A stretch of DNA of 64,000 nucleotides from Caproicibacter sp047833665 (GTDB taxonomy: Bacteria; Bacillota; Clostridia; Oscillospirales; Acutalibacteraceae), in the NCBI GenBank assembly GCA_047833665.1, contig CP181261.1:2046001-2110000 (forward strand). Direction: 5' to 3'. A program made the position numbers and the translations under genes. Below, piece by piece: positions 28,401 to 36,347 of the stretch. Positions within the stretch are counted from its first letter, which is position 1, and each line of letters opens with the position of its first letter. A model generated the notes under the pieces. The model saw only the letters and a program-made list of their open reading frames with translations. It was not told where the DNA came from and ran no database searches.

Positions 28401-31400
28401 AAGAACAGCGCACCGTAACCGGCGGCACCGGATTTACTGCGAATGATATTTCCGTTCTTGCCGGCGATGTTGTGCAATTTAGGCTGACTGCCACAAACTC
28501 CGGTTCTTCGGAAGCCTATCAAGTTGTGCTAACCGATGTACTGGGAGATTTCCTGCAATATAACGGCGTTGTTTCATCCACCAACGGCACCGTTGTGTAT
28601 GACAGCGGAACCAAGACCCTAACCTGGACTCTTGACACCATTGCGGCGGACAGCGCGGAAACATTGGTGTTCGCAGCACAAATTCTCCCCGGCATTTCGG
28701 CGGGCGGAACAAACAGCAATCTTGCCTCCGCTCTGTACGATTCCGACCCGCAGACACCGATTGAATTCGGCCCGACTGTATCAAACACGGTTCAACAAAT
28801 TTATCCAAACGTACAAATTACAAAATCCGCCGACCCGGTCAATGCATCCGTTGGGGATATCATCACTTATACTGTTCATTTCCTGCTGCCAAACGGCACA
28901 GTTGCCTATAACGCGCAATTTACCGATGTCATCCCGATTGGTCAGACCTACCATAACAATGCCACGTTAGAAGGTGTTCCCATCGTACCCGAACAGGTAA
29001 GCGGCCAATTTGTTGCGTTCCCGTCCGTGCCGTTTGCCGATGCCACAGGCGGTGCGCTCGATTTCACGTATCAGTTTGAAACTGTGGTGGTGTCCGCAAA
29101 TGTCGATCCTGTTACGCTGACCGAAACACAAACAAACGAAGCTCGCGGAAACTGGTATCTGGATCCGGAAACTCCCGCTCCTCCCGTGGACGATACGGCC
29201 GACGTCATTGTGACAAACAGCAGCATTACCGTCGGCAAAAAGCAGCGGAATGTCACAACAGGCGGAAACTTTACCACAGACCCCATCAACGCGTTCCAAG
29301 ATCAAATTGTAGAATTTGCACTTACCGTAACAAACAGCGGGCCGAATACCGTTTATGACGTTATTTTGTCCGATGTGCTTTCTTCAAATCTGGCTTTTGT
29401 CAGTGCGGTATCGGTTCCGTCGGGCACGCTCACCCACAGCGGAGAGGCCGCTGGCGGCACCGTCACATGGACTGTTCCGTCCATGAATGCGGGAGAATCT
29501 TTGACTGCGGTCTTTTCAGTCCGTGTTCTGGTTGGAACATTGACGACAATCGAAAACGATGCGTCGTCCAGTTTCCGAATAGCCGCCGATAATCCGACCC
29601 GCTACGGCACCACACAGGTAACCAATACAACTGAGATTGATGTCCTTCCCCCGCTAAGCTTTGTCAAAACAACTTCCAAATCGACAGCAACGATTGGCGA
29701 TACCATCACTTATACACTGACAGTTGAAATACCAAGCGGTGTAACCGCCTACGATGTGCAAGTGATAGACACCTTAACGCCCGAACAGCAGTATGTTTCA
29801 GGCAGCTGGTCTCCCGGCACACCGACAGTAACGGGAACGGAAATTTCCTACACGGAGCCTGTTTCCCCGCTGACGGGCCCGATGACCTTAGTTTACACGT
29901 TTGACGCCGTGGTTGTTTCCGCCAATCTCCAAGCTCCGTACACTCAAATTCAGCGGAACAAAGCGGAAGTTCTCTGGAATATCGAACCATCAGGCCCCGC
30001 GGCACCTCCGGTTTCCGACTTTGCCGAGGTAGAGGTTCTTGTGCCGCATTTGACCTCCCTGAAAGAACAGCGCAACGTCACACAGGGCGGTGCGTTCACC
30101 ACCGCTCCGCTGCTCGGCGTTGAAACCGATGATGTTGTGGAATACCGCATCACGCTGACAAACGACGGCGCAGGCACAGCGTACAATATCGTTACGTCCG
30201 ACCCGCTTGACCCAAGCCTGACTTTTACGTCCGTTGTAACACCTCCGCCGGGCACCGTGGTATCTTCCGTTTCGCCCGGCGACCCCGACGGCACTGTCAC
30301 TTGGACGGAAGCATCACTCGCCGCGGGAGCATCCGTTGCCCTTACCTTCTCGGTTGTGGTTAACGCAGGCCCCGCACCGGGTACGGGGGTGTTTAACCAA
30401 GCGTCCAGTTTGTACAACACCGCGGCACAAAATCCGACAACGCTCGGCCCTGTTCTATCCAATCAGGTTGGTTTTAACTATTCGAATCCCGTCATGGTAA
30501 AAACCGTTGCCCCGCAGAATGTCTTTGTGGGCGATACCGTCACTTACACCGCAGCTTTCACCATCCCCGACGGCAATATTGCCTACGACGTGCAGGTAAC
30601 CGACCTACTCCCCGACGGGCAAAGCTATGTTCCAAACAGCCTGACAAGAAACGGCGTGCCTCTCTTGTCCTCCCCCACCTTGACCTTCCCGAATGAGGGC
30701 ACGGTGGACGCAACAGCCGGCGCGGTCACAGTCACCTATACCTTTGATGCTGTGGTTGACAGCATTGCGGTTTCCCCGCATGAGGAACAGGTCAACAGTG
30801 CCACGCTCAACTGGAATATCGCACAAGGCGGACCCGCGGGCGCACCGCAGACGGGCACAGTCACTGTCAACGCCACGGACAGCGATATCGTTCTTTCAAA
30901 AGCACAAAGGAACTTCACCACAGGTATTCCTGCCGCATTTACCACGGAACAAATCAGTGCTTCTGTTGGAGATGTGATTTATTACGAACTCTCCGTCACA
31001 AATCCGAGCGAATTGTACCCCGTTTACAATGTCAGCGCGGAGGATGAGCTAAGCACCTTGCTTCGGTTTGACGGATTGACCGCGCCGCCGGATTCGGGCG
31101 TTGTCATTCACTCGGGCGAATCCGCGGGCGGCACTGTTCGCTGGCGCATCAACTCCATTCCGCCGCTGACCACGTACAAAGCTGTATTTGCTGTCACCGT
31201 CCTTGCGGGCGGCGGCGTGCAGAGCACGATACCGAACAATTTCAACGCCGTATTTACGGCGGACGACGTGGAACCTCTGATTCTCTACGGGCCGAGGGTT
31301 TCCAACACGGTACTGGCAGGAAAAACTTCCCCACTTTTAGACCTGACAAAGAATGTCTCAAGCAGTATTGTGCAGCCCGGACAGATGATCACGTACACGA

Positions 31401-32605
31401 TGAAGCTTGTAATTCCAAAAGGTACCACCGCGTATCATCTGCAGCTTTCTGATGAACTTCCATTCGGGCAGTCTTATGCCGGCAATGCGGCGCGCAATGG
31501 CGTTCCGGTGGTTCCCATCGTGACAGATCAAACACTCATGTTCCAAGAAGAGCCAATTTTAGACGCACGGAATGAAGCAATCAGTATCACCTATACGTTT
31601 GATGCAAAAATCGATTCCTTGCCTCCACAAAATGAAACACAGACAAATCAGGCAACTGTTAACTGGGCAACTGACCCGCAGGGCACTCCGGGAACACCCG
31701 CACAGGCATCCGTTGACATCCATGTTTTGTCTCCGAACCTCATCATTGAGAAAGAACAGCGAAATGCTTCCTGCGGAGGAACATTCACAAAAGATGAAAT
31801 CGCAGTAAGGGAATGTGACTCTATTGAGTATCGGATTACTGTGAAAAACACAGGCACTGCACCGGCTTATGCCGTTGTGATACAGGATATTTTAAGCCAA
31901 TTTAACTTCTTCCTAAGGATTAATGAAATATCATCCGGCGATGTCCGTTTCATCGCATTTGGCAACTTTGTAGAATGGACTTTGGAAAGCATAGATGCAG
32001 GTGCAAAAAAAGTGCTTACGTTCACTGTGGAGGCCGTTTGCGGTACACCTGCGCACGCACAAACCGAAAACTCCGCTTCTGTCATTTATGCTGCCAATCC
32101 TTTCACACCCGTTCCGATTGGTCCCGTTTCATCCAATATTGTAGTGCAAAAATATGCCAATCTGCATCTTGCCATGTGCTGCAATGCCCGCTGTATCAGT
32201 CCTTGGCACATCGTAACCGTCCATGCTGCGGTTGCCGTTATGCCGGGCACAGCTGCTTACGATGTAAAATTCAGCGGTATCTTGCCCTGTGGATTGCAAT
32301 TTGCGGGCAACGCTAAGAGAAACGGATGCCCTGTTGATGTGGAAATATGCGATAATGTCATTCATTTTCCAACCGAAACGGCTATTACTGCAGCTTCCGA
32401 AAAAGTTATCGTTTATTATCAGTTTGATATAAAAGCAGATTCCTGCATGAATAGATGCCTTGAGCCGTGCTGGCAGACAGTGATGACCCATGTGGACTGG
32501 TCCGTCAATCGTGAAGGAAGCCTTAGATTCTCAGAAGATTCTTGCTGTGAATTACTCGTGAAGGAAGCCTTAGATTCTATTCTTGCTGTGAATTACTATA
32601 TATAA
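22424..32605 (+). CDS. Giant repetitive beta-domain (DUF11-like) protein, ~3390 residues
   Basis: One uninterrupted frame of 3393 codons. The start is GTG at 22424 or, better placed behind AAAGTGAG, GTG at 22433. Residues ~1-732 hold about five irregular DUF11-like beta domains. From ~733 the protein alternates an A domain (GDTITYTLTV..IP.G..AY.V...D.LP.GQ.Y) and a B domain opened by K-x-Q-R-N and closed by GP..SN.V. Nine B openings lie at nucleotides 25058, 25907, 26732, 27566, 28406, 29243, 30068, 30905 and 31757, a period of 275-284 codons; a tenth A domain ends the protein. No signal peptide, transmembrane helix, LPxTG or SLH domain is visible. I see two Cys before residue ~3100 and 14 after. 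DUF11-like domains are known in surface proteins and in appendage proteins of Clostridium taeniosporum spores. A spore-surface or fibre role is inference. Single gene between two terminators. Confidence 0.85.
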   Translation: MNVVAIQPSDFTISLSPDPVGIVVGMNSNVSMSFTNTNTVDRGYNLTAELILPDGVSFVGSTITPTSVVAGPNGTIIVSWTNIKDLAPNEVDFQFQATVQADETFRETGESVPFDVPISAVVLNATVDTLPRGNDDPGNEEIPKTDSSNYIPLRYSLTKTAPSKMPKGAGLFIPETEPLWPYEYTLTVMNNSRMPSTVTLVDNLPNGVRYLGNLSVSGPDAAALSSPTVTIPSPGPDCQSFVTLDWGTVTLSENSVNVITFEAAIWDNYTVACEENTGERIPHTEGLTNVAVLDGLSGPVEASTVTNAMDAVIYKSVASETTEVGQLNHYTLNYRINQYDDIDSFVITDTIGNGQSYEDGSASIAPSSVTVNADGTTELEWILGLQSAGSSGSITFNTTTDASYSMEGPVSADDALGNVANINGFNPTSGTTTPDSSQASIMVTIPSITKELLGYYYEDGTAKSYDVAAPGDEVEFRITYSSIGLNAQQRDIEIDEYAPENMGPLTAALPVTYGGTLPGSFAPVTVSPNGLRWSLGTLPGDTLWTATFKVPVQDIEFTGARNNLAKLAGSNTEEFAYSDRDQVEVLFGEPNIEFEKTVSGPDVTAIKAGEIYTYSITVSNPQNEDLTVTDAFEMDLTDVIPDNLSYNGVFSVTGTGTHTTPVFSGQNVSMTISQLAPGESLTFSYEVVVEPTVVAGSTLVNEAVLQRPYSQPSRSYQFPGDPFTDSAVLNTEGLVISKLITPVFAKIGDTVTYILQVTVPEGTAAYNVQTVDVFPDATQDYIVGSATKDGVPIVPTVSGGTVTFPTVPFVDASEAEVTMIYSFKVRITGGTFASPYISYQTDYATVSWDIDDQGTPADPFTTSEVLQVRTPSLTATKEQRNATTGGNFTTSLRSYTPGDVIQYRITVQNNGTETAYDSVITDVIDPLLSYIPGSITVTSGSAAVTGGTLVWNIPEIAASGTAVLTFSVDTLAGVASNGRITNNATYIYNTNNNGFGFLRGPFTTNTVQLRSPSARITKTASLSEGEIGDDITYNITVTVPENTIAYTPTVSDILPVGQTYIGPATRQQLPLPAAPIVPTVSGQNITFPVNPDITAVGGDVTIIYTFTARITDATHAQPYEETQTDSARVEWAIEPGGTSVRSSNTSLSITARTPHITILKEQRNDTDGGSYTTANISALPGDVVHYRFTITSDGASPAYNINLNDVLSDDLSYSGIVAAPTAGTVTPPTAPPDATLIWNIPQLDSGQSATLEFAVIVNSGIGAFSAINDLASATYDSNDVNPVTYPAASNQVTIDIPALEFVKSASTTTAAIGDTITYTLTVEIPDGVVAYNLELKDEIPVGQEYVPGSWSPGVPTSTPNEVIYNEPVTPIVGPQTLVFTFDTVVVSGRQTPPYTQIQPNRARLTWDLTPDGPMAPAVLDTIDIEVLTPHITARKEQRNVTQGGGFTTDPLIGVATNDTVEYRITLENDGAGTAYNIVTSDTLDPSLTYTGVVTPPPGTVVSSVSPGDPDGTITWTESTLSAGASVVLVFSVLVNAGPAPGTAVSDQTSTVYDTALVNPSTLGPTLSNQVAFNFNNPVITKAIDKESAFVGDTVTYTVSITIPNGNIAYDVQVSDMLPAGQSYVSESLTRNGVPVSSPTLTFPSEGTIDATAGEVTIVYTFDAVIDSIASSPQEEQINSSTIEWNIAPGGPAGTPQNAEVGVFVTDSSITVEKQQRNFTTGVPASFTTAPVDVSVGDVVYYQFTATNPSANTIYNVSIDDVLSPYLQFNGSVTPPAAGIITHTGGTVNWSIDSIPAFTSYSAVFAVTVLPGASAQSTIENTTSATFTATATNPVVVYGPTTFNTVELILPSLLLEKSVSNETVRVGEIITYTLTLTVPAGTIAYNAVVSDTLPSQQLYMGSATRNGVPVLPSQAGQTITFNTESVIDATAGEVVIVYTFKARPTVGSNTSPYTQVQQNTATVNYDIDTEGTPAVSSTAQQDITVFRPFVEVLKEQRTVTGGTGFTANDISVLAGDVVQFRLTATNSGSSEAYQVVLTDVLGDFLQYNGVVSSTNGTVVYDSGTKTLTWTLDTIAADSAETLVFAAQILPGISAGGTNSNLASALYDSDPQTPIEFGPTVSNTVQQIYPNVQITKSADPVNASVGDIITYTVHFLLPNGTVAYNAQFTDVIPIGQTYHNNATLEGVPIVPEQVSGQFVAFPSVPFADATGGALDFTYQFETVVVSANVDPVTLTETQTNEARGNWYLDPETPAPPVDDTADVIVTNSSITVGKKQRNVTTGGNFTTDPINAFQDQIVEFALTVTNSGPNTVYDVILSDVLSSNLAFVSAVSVPSGTLTHSGEAAGGTVTWTVPSMNAGESLTAVFSVRVLVGTLTTIENDASSSFRIAADNPTRYGTTQVTNTTEIDVLPPLSFVKTTSKSTATIGDTITYTLTVEIPSGVTAYDVQVIDTLTPEQQYVSGSWSPGTPTVTGTEISYTEPVSPLTGPMTLVYTFDAVVVSANLQAPYTQIQRNKAEVLWNIEPSGPAAPPVSDFAEVEVLVPHLTSLKEQRNVTQGGAFTTAPLLGVETDDVVEYRITLTNDGAGTAYNIVTSDPLDPSLTFTSVVTPPPGTVVSSVSPGDPDGTVTWTEASLAAGASVALTFSVVVNAGPAPGTGVFNQASSLYNTAAQNPTTLGPVLSNQVGFNYSNPVMVKTVAPQNVFVGDTVTYTAAFTIPDGNIAYDVQVTDLLPDGQSYVPNSLTRNGVPLLSSPTLTFPNEGTVDATAGAVTVTYTFDAVVDSIAVSPHEEQVNSATLNWNIAQGGPAGAPQTGTVTVNATDSDIVLSKAQRNFTTGIPAAFTTEQISASVGDVIYYELSVTNPSELYPVYNVSAEDELSTLLRFDGLTAPPDSGVVIHSGESAGGTVRWRINSIPPLTTYKAVFAVTVLAGGGVQSTIPNNFNAVFTADDVEPLILYGPRVSNTVLAGKTSPLLDLTKNVSSSIVQPGQMITYTMKLVIPKGTTAYHLQLSDELPFGQSYAGNAARNGVPVVPIVTDQTLMFQEEPILDARNEAISITYTFDAKIDSLPPQNETQTNQATVNWATDPQGTPGTPAQASVDIHVLSPNLIIEKEQRNASCGGTFTKDEIAVRECDSIEYRITVKNTGTAPAYAVVIQDILSQFNFFLRINEISSGDVRFIAFGNFVEWTLESIDAGAKKVLTFTVEAVCGTPAHAQTENSASVIYAANPFTPVPIGPVSSNIVVQKYANLHLAMCCNARCISPWHIVTVHAAVAVMPGTAAYDVKFSGILPCGLQFAGNAKRNGCPVDVEICDNVIHFPTETAITAASEKVIVYYQFDIKADSCMNRCLEPCWQTVMTHVDWSVNREGSLRFSEDSCCELLVKEALDSILAVNYYI
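26321..31760 (+). repeat. 3336-bp internal super-repeat of the giant gene
   Basis: Matching points lie exactly 3336 bp apart: GTTAAA/GTCAAA at 26321 and 29657, CAGCGCAAC at 26732 and 30068, GGGCACCGTGG at 26914 and 30250, and GTGGGCGATACCGTCACTTAC at 27191 and 30527. Later points drift to 3339 (27566/30905) and 3351 (28406/31757). The unit is four A-B domain pairs (1112 codons), so domain pairs 3-5 and 7-9 derive from one segmental duplication. The end coordinate is approximate. Confidence 0.85.
32509..32596 (+). repeat. ~47-bp imperfect tandem duplication at the 3' end of the giant gene
   Basis: Copy 1 is 32509-32555, copy 2 is 32556-32596 and lacks 6 bp (CAGAAG). Copy 2 is read in a different frame from copy 1: copy 1 encodes REGSLRFSEDSCCELL, copy 2 encodes VKEALDSILAVNYYI and then stops. 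The present C-terminal ~15 residues are thus a by-product of the duplication. Confidence 0.85.
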
Positions 32606-32676
32606 AATAGCAGCACAAAAGGGTAAATTGAACTTAGATTACGGATACTCTTCTTAATACGCTTGCATGGTAAATG

Positions 32677-32717
32677 AAATAGGCGGTGAAGGCACATAAA
32701 ACCTTCACCGCCTATTT
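32677..32717. terminator. Bidirectional terminator between the giant gene and lysC
   Basis: Perfect 16-bp inverted repeat (32677-32692 with 32702-32717) with a 9-nt loop and AT-rich ends, between two convergent genes. Confidence 0.85.
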
Positions 32718-32756
32718 ATGTTTCATAATTATTGTAACAAATGCCGATGCAAACGA

Positions 32757-33980
32757 TCAGCCATTCTCTCCGCCTTCACCAAAAAAGCGATCGTGGATTG
32801 CAGCTACTGCTTTATCCGCGTCTTCTCTGTCGATTAGAACAGAAATTTTAATTTCACTGGTGGATATCATGTGGATGTTAATGTCCGCTTCATACAATGC
32901 TTCAAACATGCTGGCGGCCGTACCGCAATGTGTCTCCATACCGGCGCCGACAATGGAAACTTTTGCGACGTTTTCATCATAAACAACCGATGTTGCTCCG
33001 ATTAATTCCACATAAGAATTTAAAATATTGATAGTTTCCTGCAAATCCGAACGGTGAACTGTAAAGGAAATATCCTTTGTTCCATTTCGGCCAATAGACT
33101 GGAGAATGATGTCAACATTTATATTTTTCGCGCCTAATTTTGAAAATATCTTAAATGCAAGACCCGGTCTGTCCGGTACCCCGATGATGGATACACGGGC
33201 AACATCCTCGTCTTTTGCAACTCCGCTGATCAACATTTTCTCCATTTTTGTAGCCTCCTTTACAATTGTACCGGGTTTTCTTGTCATGCTGGAGAGTACT
33301 TCCAATTCGATGCCATAGCGCTTTGCCATTTCCACAGAACGGTTGTGCAGCACCTGCGCCCCAAGGGATGCAAGCTCCAGCATTTCATCATAAGAAATCA
33401 CATCGAGCTTTTTGGCATTTTTGACCTTACGCGGATCGGCGGTATATACGCCCTCAACATCCGTGTAAATCTGACACAAGTCCGCATGCATTGCTGCCGC
33501 AATAGCAACCGCACTTGTATCGGAACCGCCGCGTCCCAGTGTCGTCATATCGTCATAACGGTTAATGCCCTGAAACCCGGTAACAACGACAATGTTTTTC
33601 TTGTCCAGTTCCTTTTTGATTCTTTCCGGTGTAATACGTTTGATTCTTGCACTGCCATAAGCGGTGCTGGTATGGAAACCGGCCTGCCATCCCAACAGCG
33701 AAACAACGGGATAACCGAGTTTTTCAATCGCCATTGCCAGCAGTGCCGCAGACATCTGCTCCCCTGCTGTTAAAAGCATATCCATTTCCCGCCGGGATGC
33801 ATTCGGATTAATTTCGTTTGCTTTTGCAATTAAATCGTCTGTAGTATCTCCCTGAGCAGATACTACAACGATAACATCATTTCCCTTTGCATAGGTTTTG
33901 GTTACAATGTCCGCCACATTAAAAACCCGCTGAGCATTTGCAACCGAACTGCCGCCAAATTTTTGGACAATCAGACTCAT
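32757..33980 (-). CDS. lysC: Aspartate kinase
   Basis: 407 residues. It phosphorylates aspartate, the first step toward lysine, threonine and methionine. The N-terminal KFGGSSV (7-13) kinase motif, the catalytic domain, and two C-terminal ACT domains (about 265-400; VSIIGVPDRPGLAFKIF and VSIVGAGMETHCGTAA) are present, so allosteric feedback by end product amino acids is expected. ATG at 33980 behind GGAGG. Last gene of hom-thrB-lysC, 28 bp after thrB; no lysine riboswitch is visible. Which end product inhibits it is not readable. Confidence 0.95.
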   Translation of the reverse strand: MSLIVQKFGGSSVANAQRVFNVADIVTKTYAKGNDVIVVVSAQGDTTDDLIAKANEINPNASRREMDMLLTAGEQMSAALLAMAIEKLGYPVVSLLGWQAGFHTSTAYGSARIKRITPERIKKELDKKNIVVVTGFQGINRYDDMTTLGRGGSDTSAVAIAAAMHADLCQIYTDVEGVYTADPRKVKNAKKLDVISYDEMLELASLGAQVLHNRSVEMAKRYGIELEVLSSMTRKPGTIVKEATKMEKMLISGVAKDEDVARVSIIGVPDRPGLAFKIFSKLGAKNINVDIILQSIGRNGTKDISFTVHRSDLQETINILNSYVELIGATSVVYDENVAKVSIVGAGMETHCGTAASMFEALYEADINIHMISTSEIKISVLIDREDADKAVAAIHDRFFGEGGENG

Positions 33981-34008
33981 GAGGTTTTGTCCTCCTATTA
34001 ACGCAAAA

Positions 34009-34905
34009 TTATTCCATGGATATAACAGCTCCTTGCGGATCAGTATTCAAAACCTGTACCCGCCAGCCGTCAATTTCTTTTTCTTCAAGCCGCGCAACGG
34101 CATATTTTGCAAAGGTCTCCGCCCCATCCGCCGGAATCATCGCAATAATGGTGGGGCCGGCACCGCTTATGTAAGTGCCGAGAGAACCTAACTCATAGCT
34201 GATGCGAAACACATCGTCAAGATGATCAATTAAACCGGAGCGATATGGCTGATGTATTTTATCCTGCACGGCAACACGCAGATTTTCAAGCCTGCCGGAA
34301 AACAAAGAGGCCGCCATCAGTGCAGACCGCGAAAGATTGTAAACCGCATCGCTTCTGGAATACTCCGCTGGCAGCACAGAACGTGCCTTTTCCGTCTTGA
34401 GCTCGAACGGAGGAATAAACAAGGCAAACCGGATTTTTTCAGAAACCGGAACACTCACGCTGTAAACGCGCCCCGCCTCAATTGCAGAGGCCGCCAAACC
34501 GCCTTCGATGGCAGGCGTTGTGTTGTCCGGATGGCCTTCAATCTTAGCTGCCAGATTAATCAAATCTTGCCGGCTTAGCGGGCTGCCCAACATGCGGTTT
34601 GCTCCCAAGATACCTGCTACAATACAAGCGGAGCTGCTCCCAAGCCCGCGCGCCATCGGGATATTGTTTAGCTGAACAATTTTCATCCCGGGCAGCTTGT
34701 GTCCGCACAAATCATACAGTTGTTTTGCCGCCCAATAAATCAGGTTATTCTCATCCGTTGGTATTGCCACATTATCCTTAGACGAAATATCGATGGTATC
34801 CGATTCTTCCATCCACACTTGATTATACAGCGTCAAAGCAATTCCAAGGGAATCAAAGCCTGAACCAAGGTTCGCACTTGTTGCCGGAACCTGTATGCGT
34901 ATCAT
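34009..34905 (-). CDS. thrB: Homoserine kinase
   Basis: 298 residues, GHMP kinase family. It makes O-phosphohomoserine for threonine synthesis. Motif 1 is VPATSANLGSGFDSLG (residues 6-21), the ATP-binding glycine/serine loop is MARGLGSSSACIVAG near residue 88, and the C-terminal motif is SGAGPTIIAMIP. ATG at 34905, 22 bp downstream of hom, weak ribosome site GAGG. thrC is not in the window. Confidence 0.95.
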   Translation of the reverse strand: MIRIQVPATSANLGSGFDSLGIALTLYNQVWMEESDTIDISSKDNVAIPTDENNLIYWAAKQLYDLCGHKLPGMKIVQLNNIPMARGLGSSSACIVAGILGANRMLGSPLSRQDLINLAAKIEGHPDNTTPAIEGGLAASAIEAGRVYSVSVPVSEKIRFALFIPPFELKTEKARSVLPAEYSRSDAVYNLSRSALMAASLFSGRLENLRVAVQDKIHQPYRSGLIDHLDDVFRISYELGSLGTYISGAGPTIIAMIPADGAETFAKYAVARLEEKEIDGWRVQVLNTDPQGAVISME

Positions 34906-34927
34906 ATAACAACAACCTCACAATGAA

Positions 34928-36172
34928 TTACAATTCTCCGATTCGAATGGTATTTTGAATCTCAATTCCAAGGCCGGATAAAACTTCAAGACTCTTTCGG
35001 ATGTCTTTTTCGGGAGCCTTCTTTGTAACAAAAGCAATTTCACCCTTCGGGCTTCCTTTTCTGGTCAACCGATCCACGGGACCCAATTGACTTTCAATGT
35101 TTTTAAAGGCCAAAAATTCGTCATCCGTCATTGCACGCACATAAATGGACACACTATTTTCCAGATAATCTTCCACGTAATCCGGAGATCCTTCACTCCA
35201 GTAGAGATATTTTCGAGCCTTCATGTGTTTAACACAGTCAATCACATCGGCCACAACTGCACTGGCCGTTGGAAATTTACCTGCCCCTTTGCCGTAGAAA
35301 ACCACATCGCCGGTGGAATCTCCCTTTACCAAAATTCCATTGAAAACATCGTCCACAGTTGCAAGCTGGCTGTCCCTGCAAAGGAACATCGGGCAAACAA
35401 TAATCTGCAATTTTCCGTTTTCACGCATCCGAACTTGCCCAATCAGCTTAACGACGCCTCCCCACGCGGCGGCGTATTCAACATCGGACAGACGGATTTT
35501 GGAGATACCTTCCGTATGTACCTGTTCCGGATAAACATGCTTCCCATAGGCTAGGGATGCTAGGATGCAAATTTTTCTGCAGGCATCCATACCCTCAATA
35601 TCGGCAGAGGGGTCGCGTTCGGCGTACCCAAGCTTCTGCGCCAATGCAAGCGCATCGGCGAATGTTGTTTTCTCGCGAATCATCTTGGTCAAAATAAAAT
35701 TGGTTGTACCGTTTAAAATTCCTGCAATTTCAACCACATCGTTTGCCGCAAGGCACTGACTGATGGGACGGATAATCGGGATGCCTCCCCCAACGCTGGC
35801 TTCGAATAAAAAGTTCAGATTATTTTTCTGTGCAATTTTCAAAAGTTCCGCGCCTTTTGCTGCAACCAATTCTTTATTCGAAGTTACAACGCTTTTCCCG
35901 TTCTCAAGGCATGCCTTCACATAATCATAAGCCGGGTGTAAACCACCCATGACTTCCACCACAATGGAAACACTGGGATCATTTAAAATGGTATCAAATG
36001 ATTTTGTAAACTTCTGTTCATACGGGCTGCCGGGAAAATCTTTTAAATCCAAAATATATTTGATTTGAATTTGCTCCTTTGCACGCCCGGCAATACTGTC
36101 GGCATGCTTATCCAGCACCTCCACAACACCGGAACCAACGGTGCCATAACCCATAACTGCTATTTCCGCCAT
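34928..36172 (-). CDS. hom: Homoserine dehydrogenase
   Basis: 414 residues from the ATG at 36172, which follows AAGGAGTG. It reduces aspartate semialdehyde to homoserine. NAD(P)-binding GYGTVGSGVVEV at 6-17, the catalytic region with GVVKLIG and LNGTTNFILTKM, and a C-terminal ACT domain (about 340-414) that usually gives threonine feedback inhibition. First gene of the hom-thrB-lysC operon; the semialdehyde dehydrogenase gene is elsewhere. Confidence 0.95.
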   Translation of the reverse strand: MAEIAVMGYGTVGSGVVEVLDKHADSIAGRAKEQIQIKYILDLKDFPGSPYEQKFTKSFDTILNDPSVSIVVEVMGGLHPAYDYVKACLENGKSVVTSNKELVAAKGAELLKIAQKNNLNFLFEASVGGGIPIIRPISQCLAANDVVEIAGILNGTTNFILTKMIREKTTFADALALAQKLGYAERDPSADIEGMDACRKICILASLAYGKHVYPEQVHTEGISKIRLSDVEYAAAWGGVVKLIGQVRMRENGKLQIIVCPMFLCRDSQLATVDDVFNGILVKGDSTGDVVFYGKGAGKFPTASAVVADVIDCVKHMKARKYLYWSEGSPDYVEDYLENSVSIYVRAMTDDEFLAFKNIESQLGPVDRLTRKGSPKGEIAFVTKKAPEKDIRKSLEVLSGLGIEIQNTIRIGEL

Positions 36173-36301
36173 TGACAGCACTCCTTCAATTCCCTGTCTT
36201 TGCATATATATTAACCATTAACCACAAAAAGTTCCGTACAGGTTTAAAAAGAAAATCTAAAAGAAAATTTTTCGTACGGATTTATTAAAACTGTAATCAA
36301 T

Positions 36302-36330
36302 AGTTTAGCATGAATCAAATACTTATGCAA
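36302..36330 (-). promoter_or_regulatory. Putative promoter of hom-thrB-lysC
   Basis: Minus strand TTGCAT (36330-36325), 17-bp spacer, TAAACT (36307-36302), about 130 bp before hom. A weak 7-bp inverted repeat (TCCGTAC/GTACGGA) lies in the leader. No T-box or riboswitch signature was recognised. Confidence 0.45.
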
Positions 36331-36347
36331 CTAGCAAGTATAAAAAT

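Noticed and set aside
32606..36347. Lysine riboswitch or T-box controlling hom-thrB-lysC
   Set aside because: The upstream regions of hom and lysC lack the conserved motifs; only a weak 7-bp inverted repeat is present before hom.
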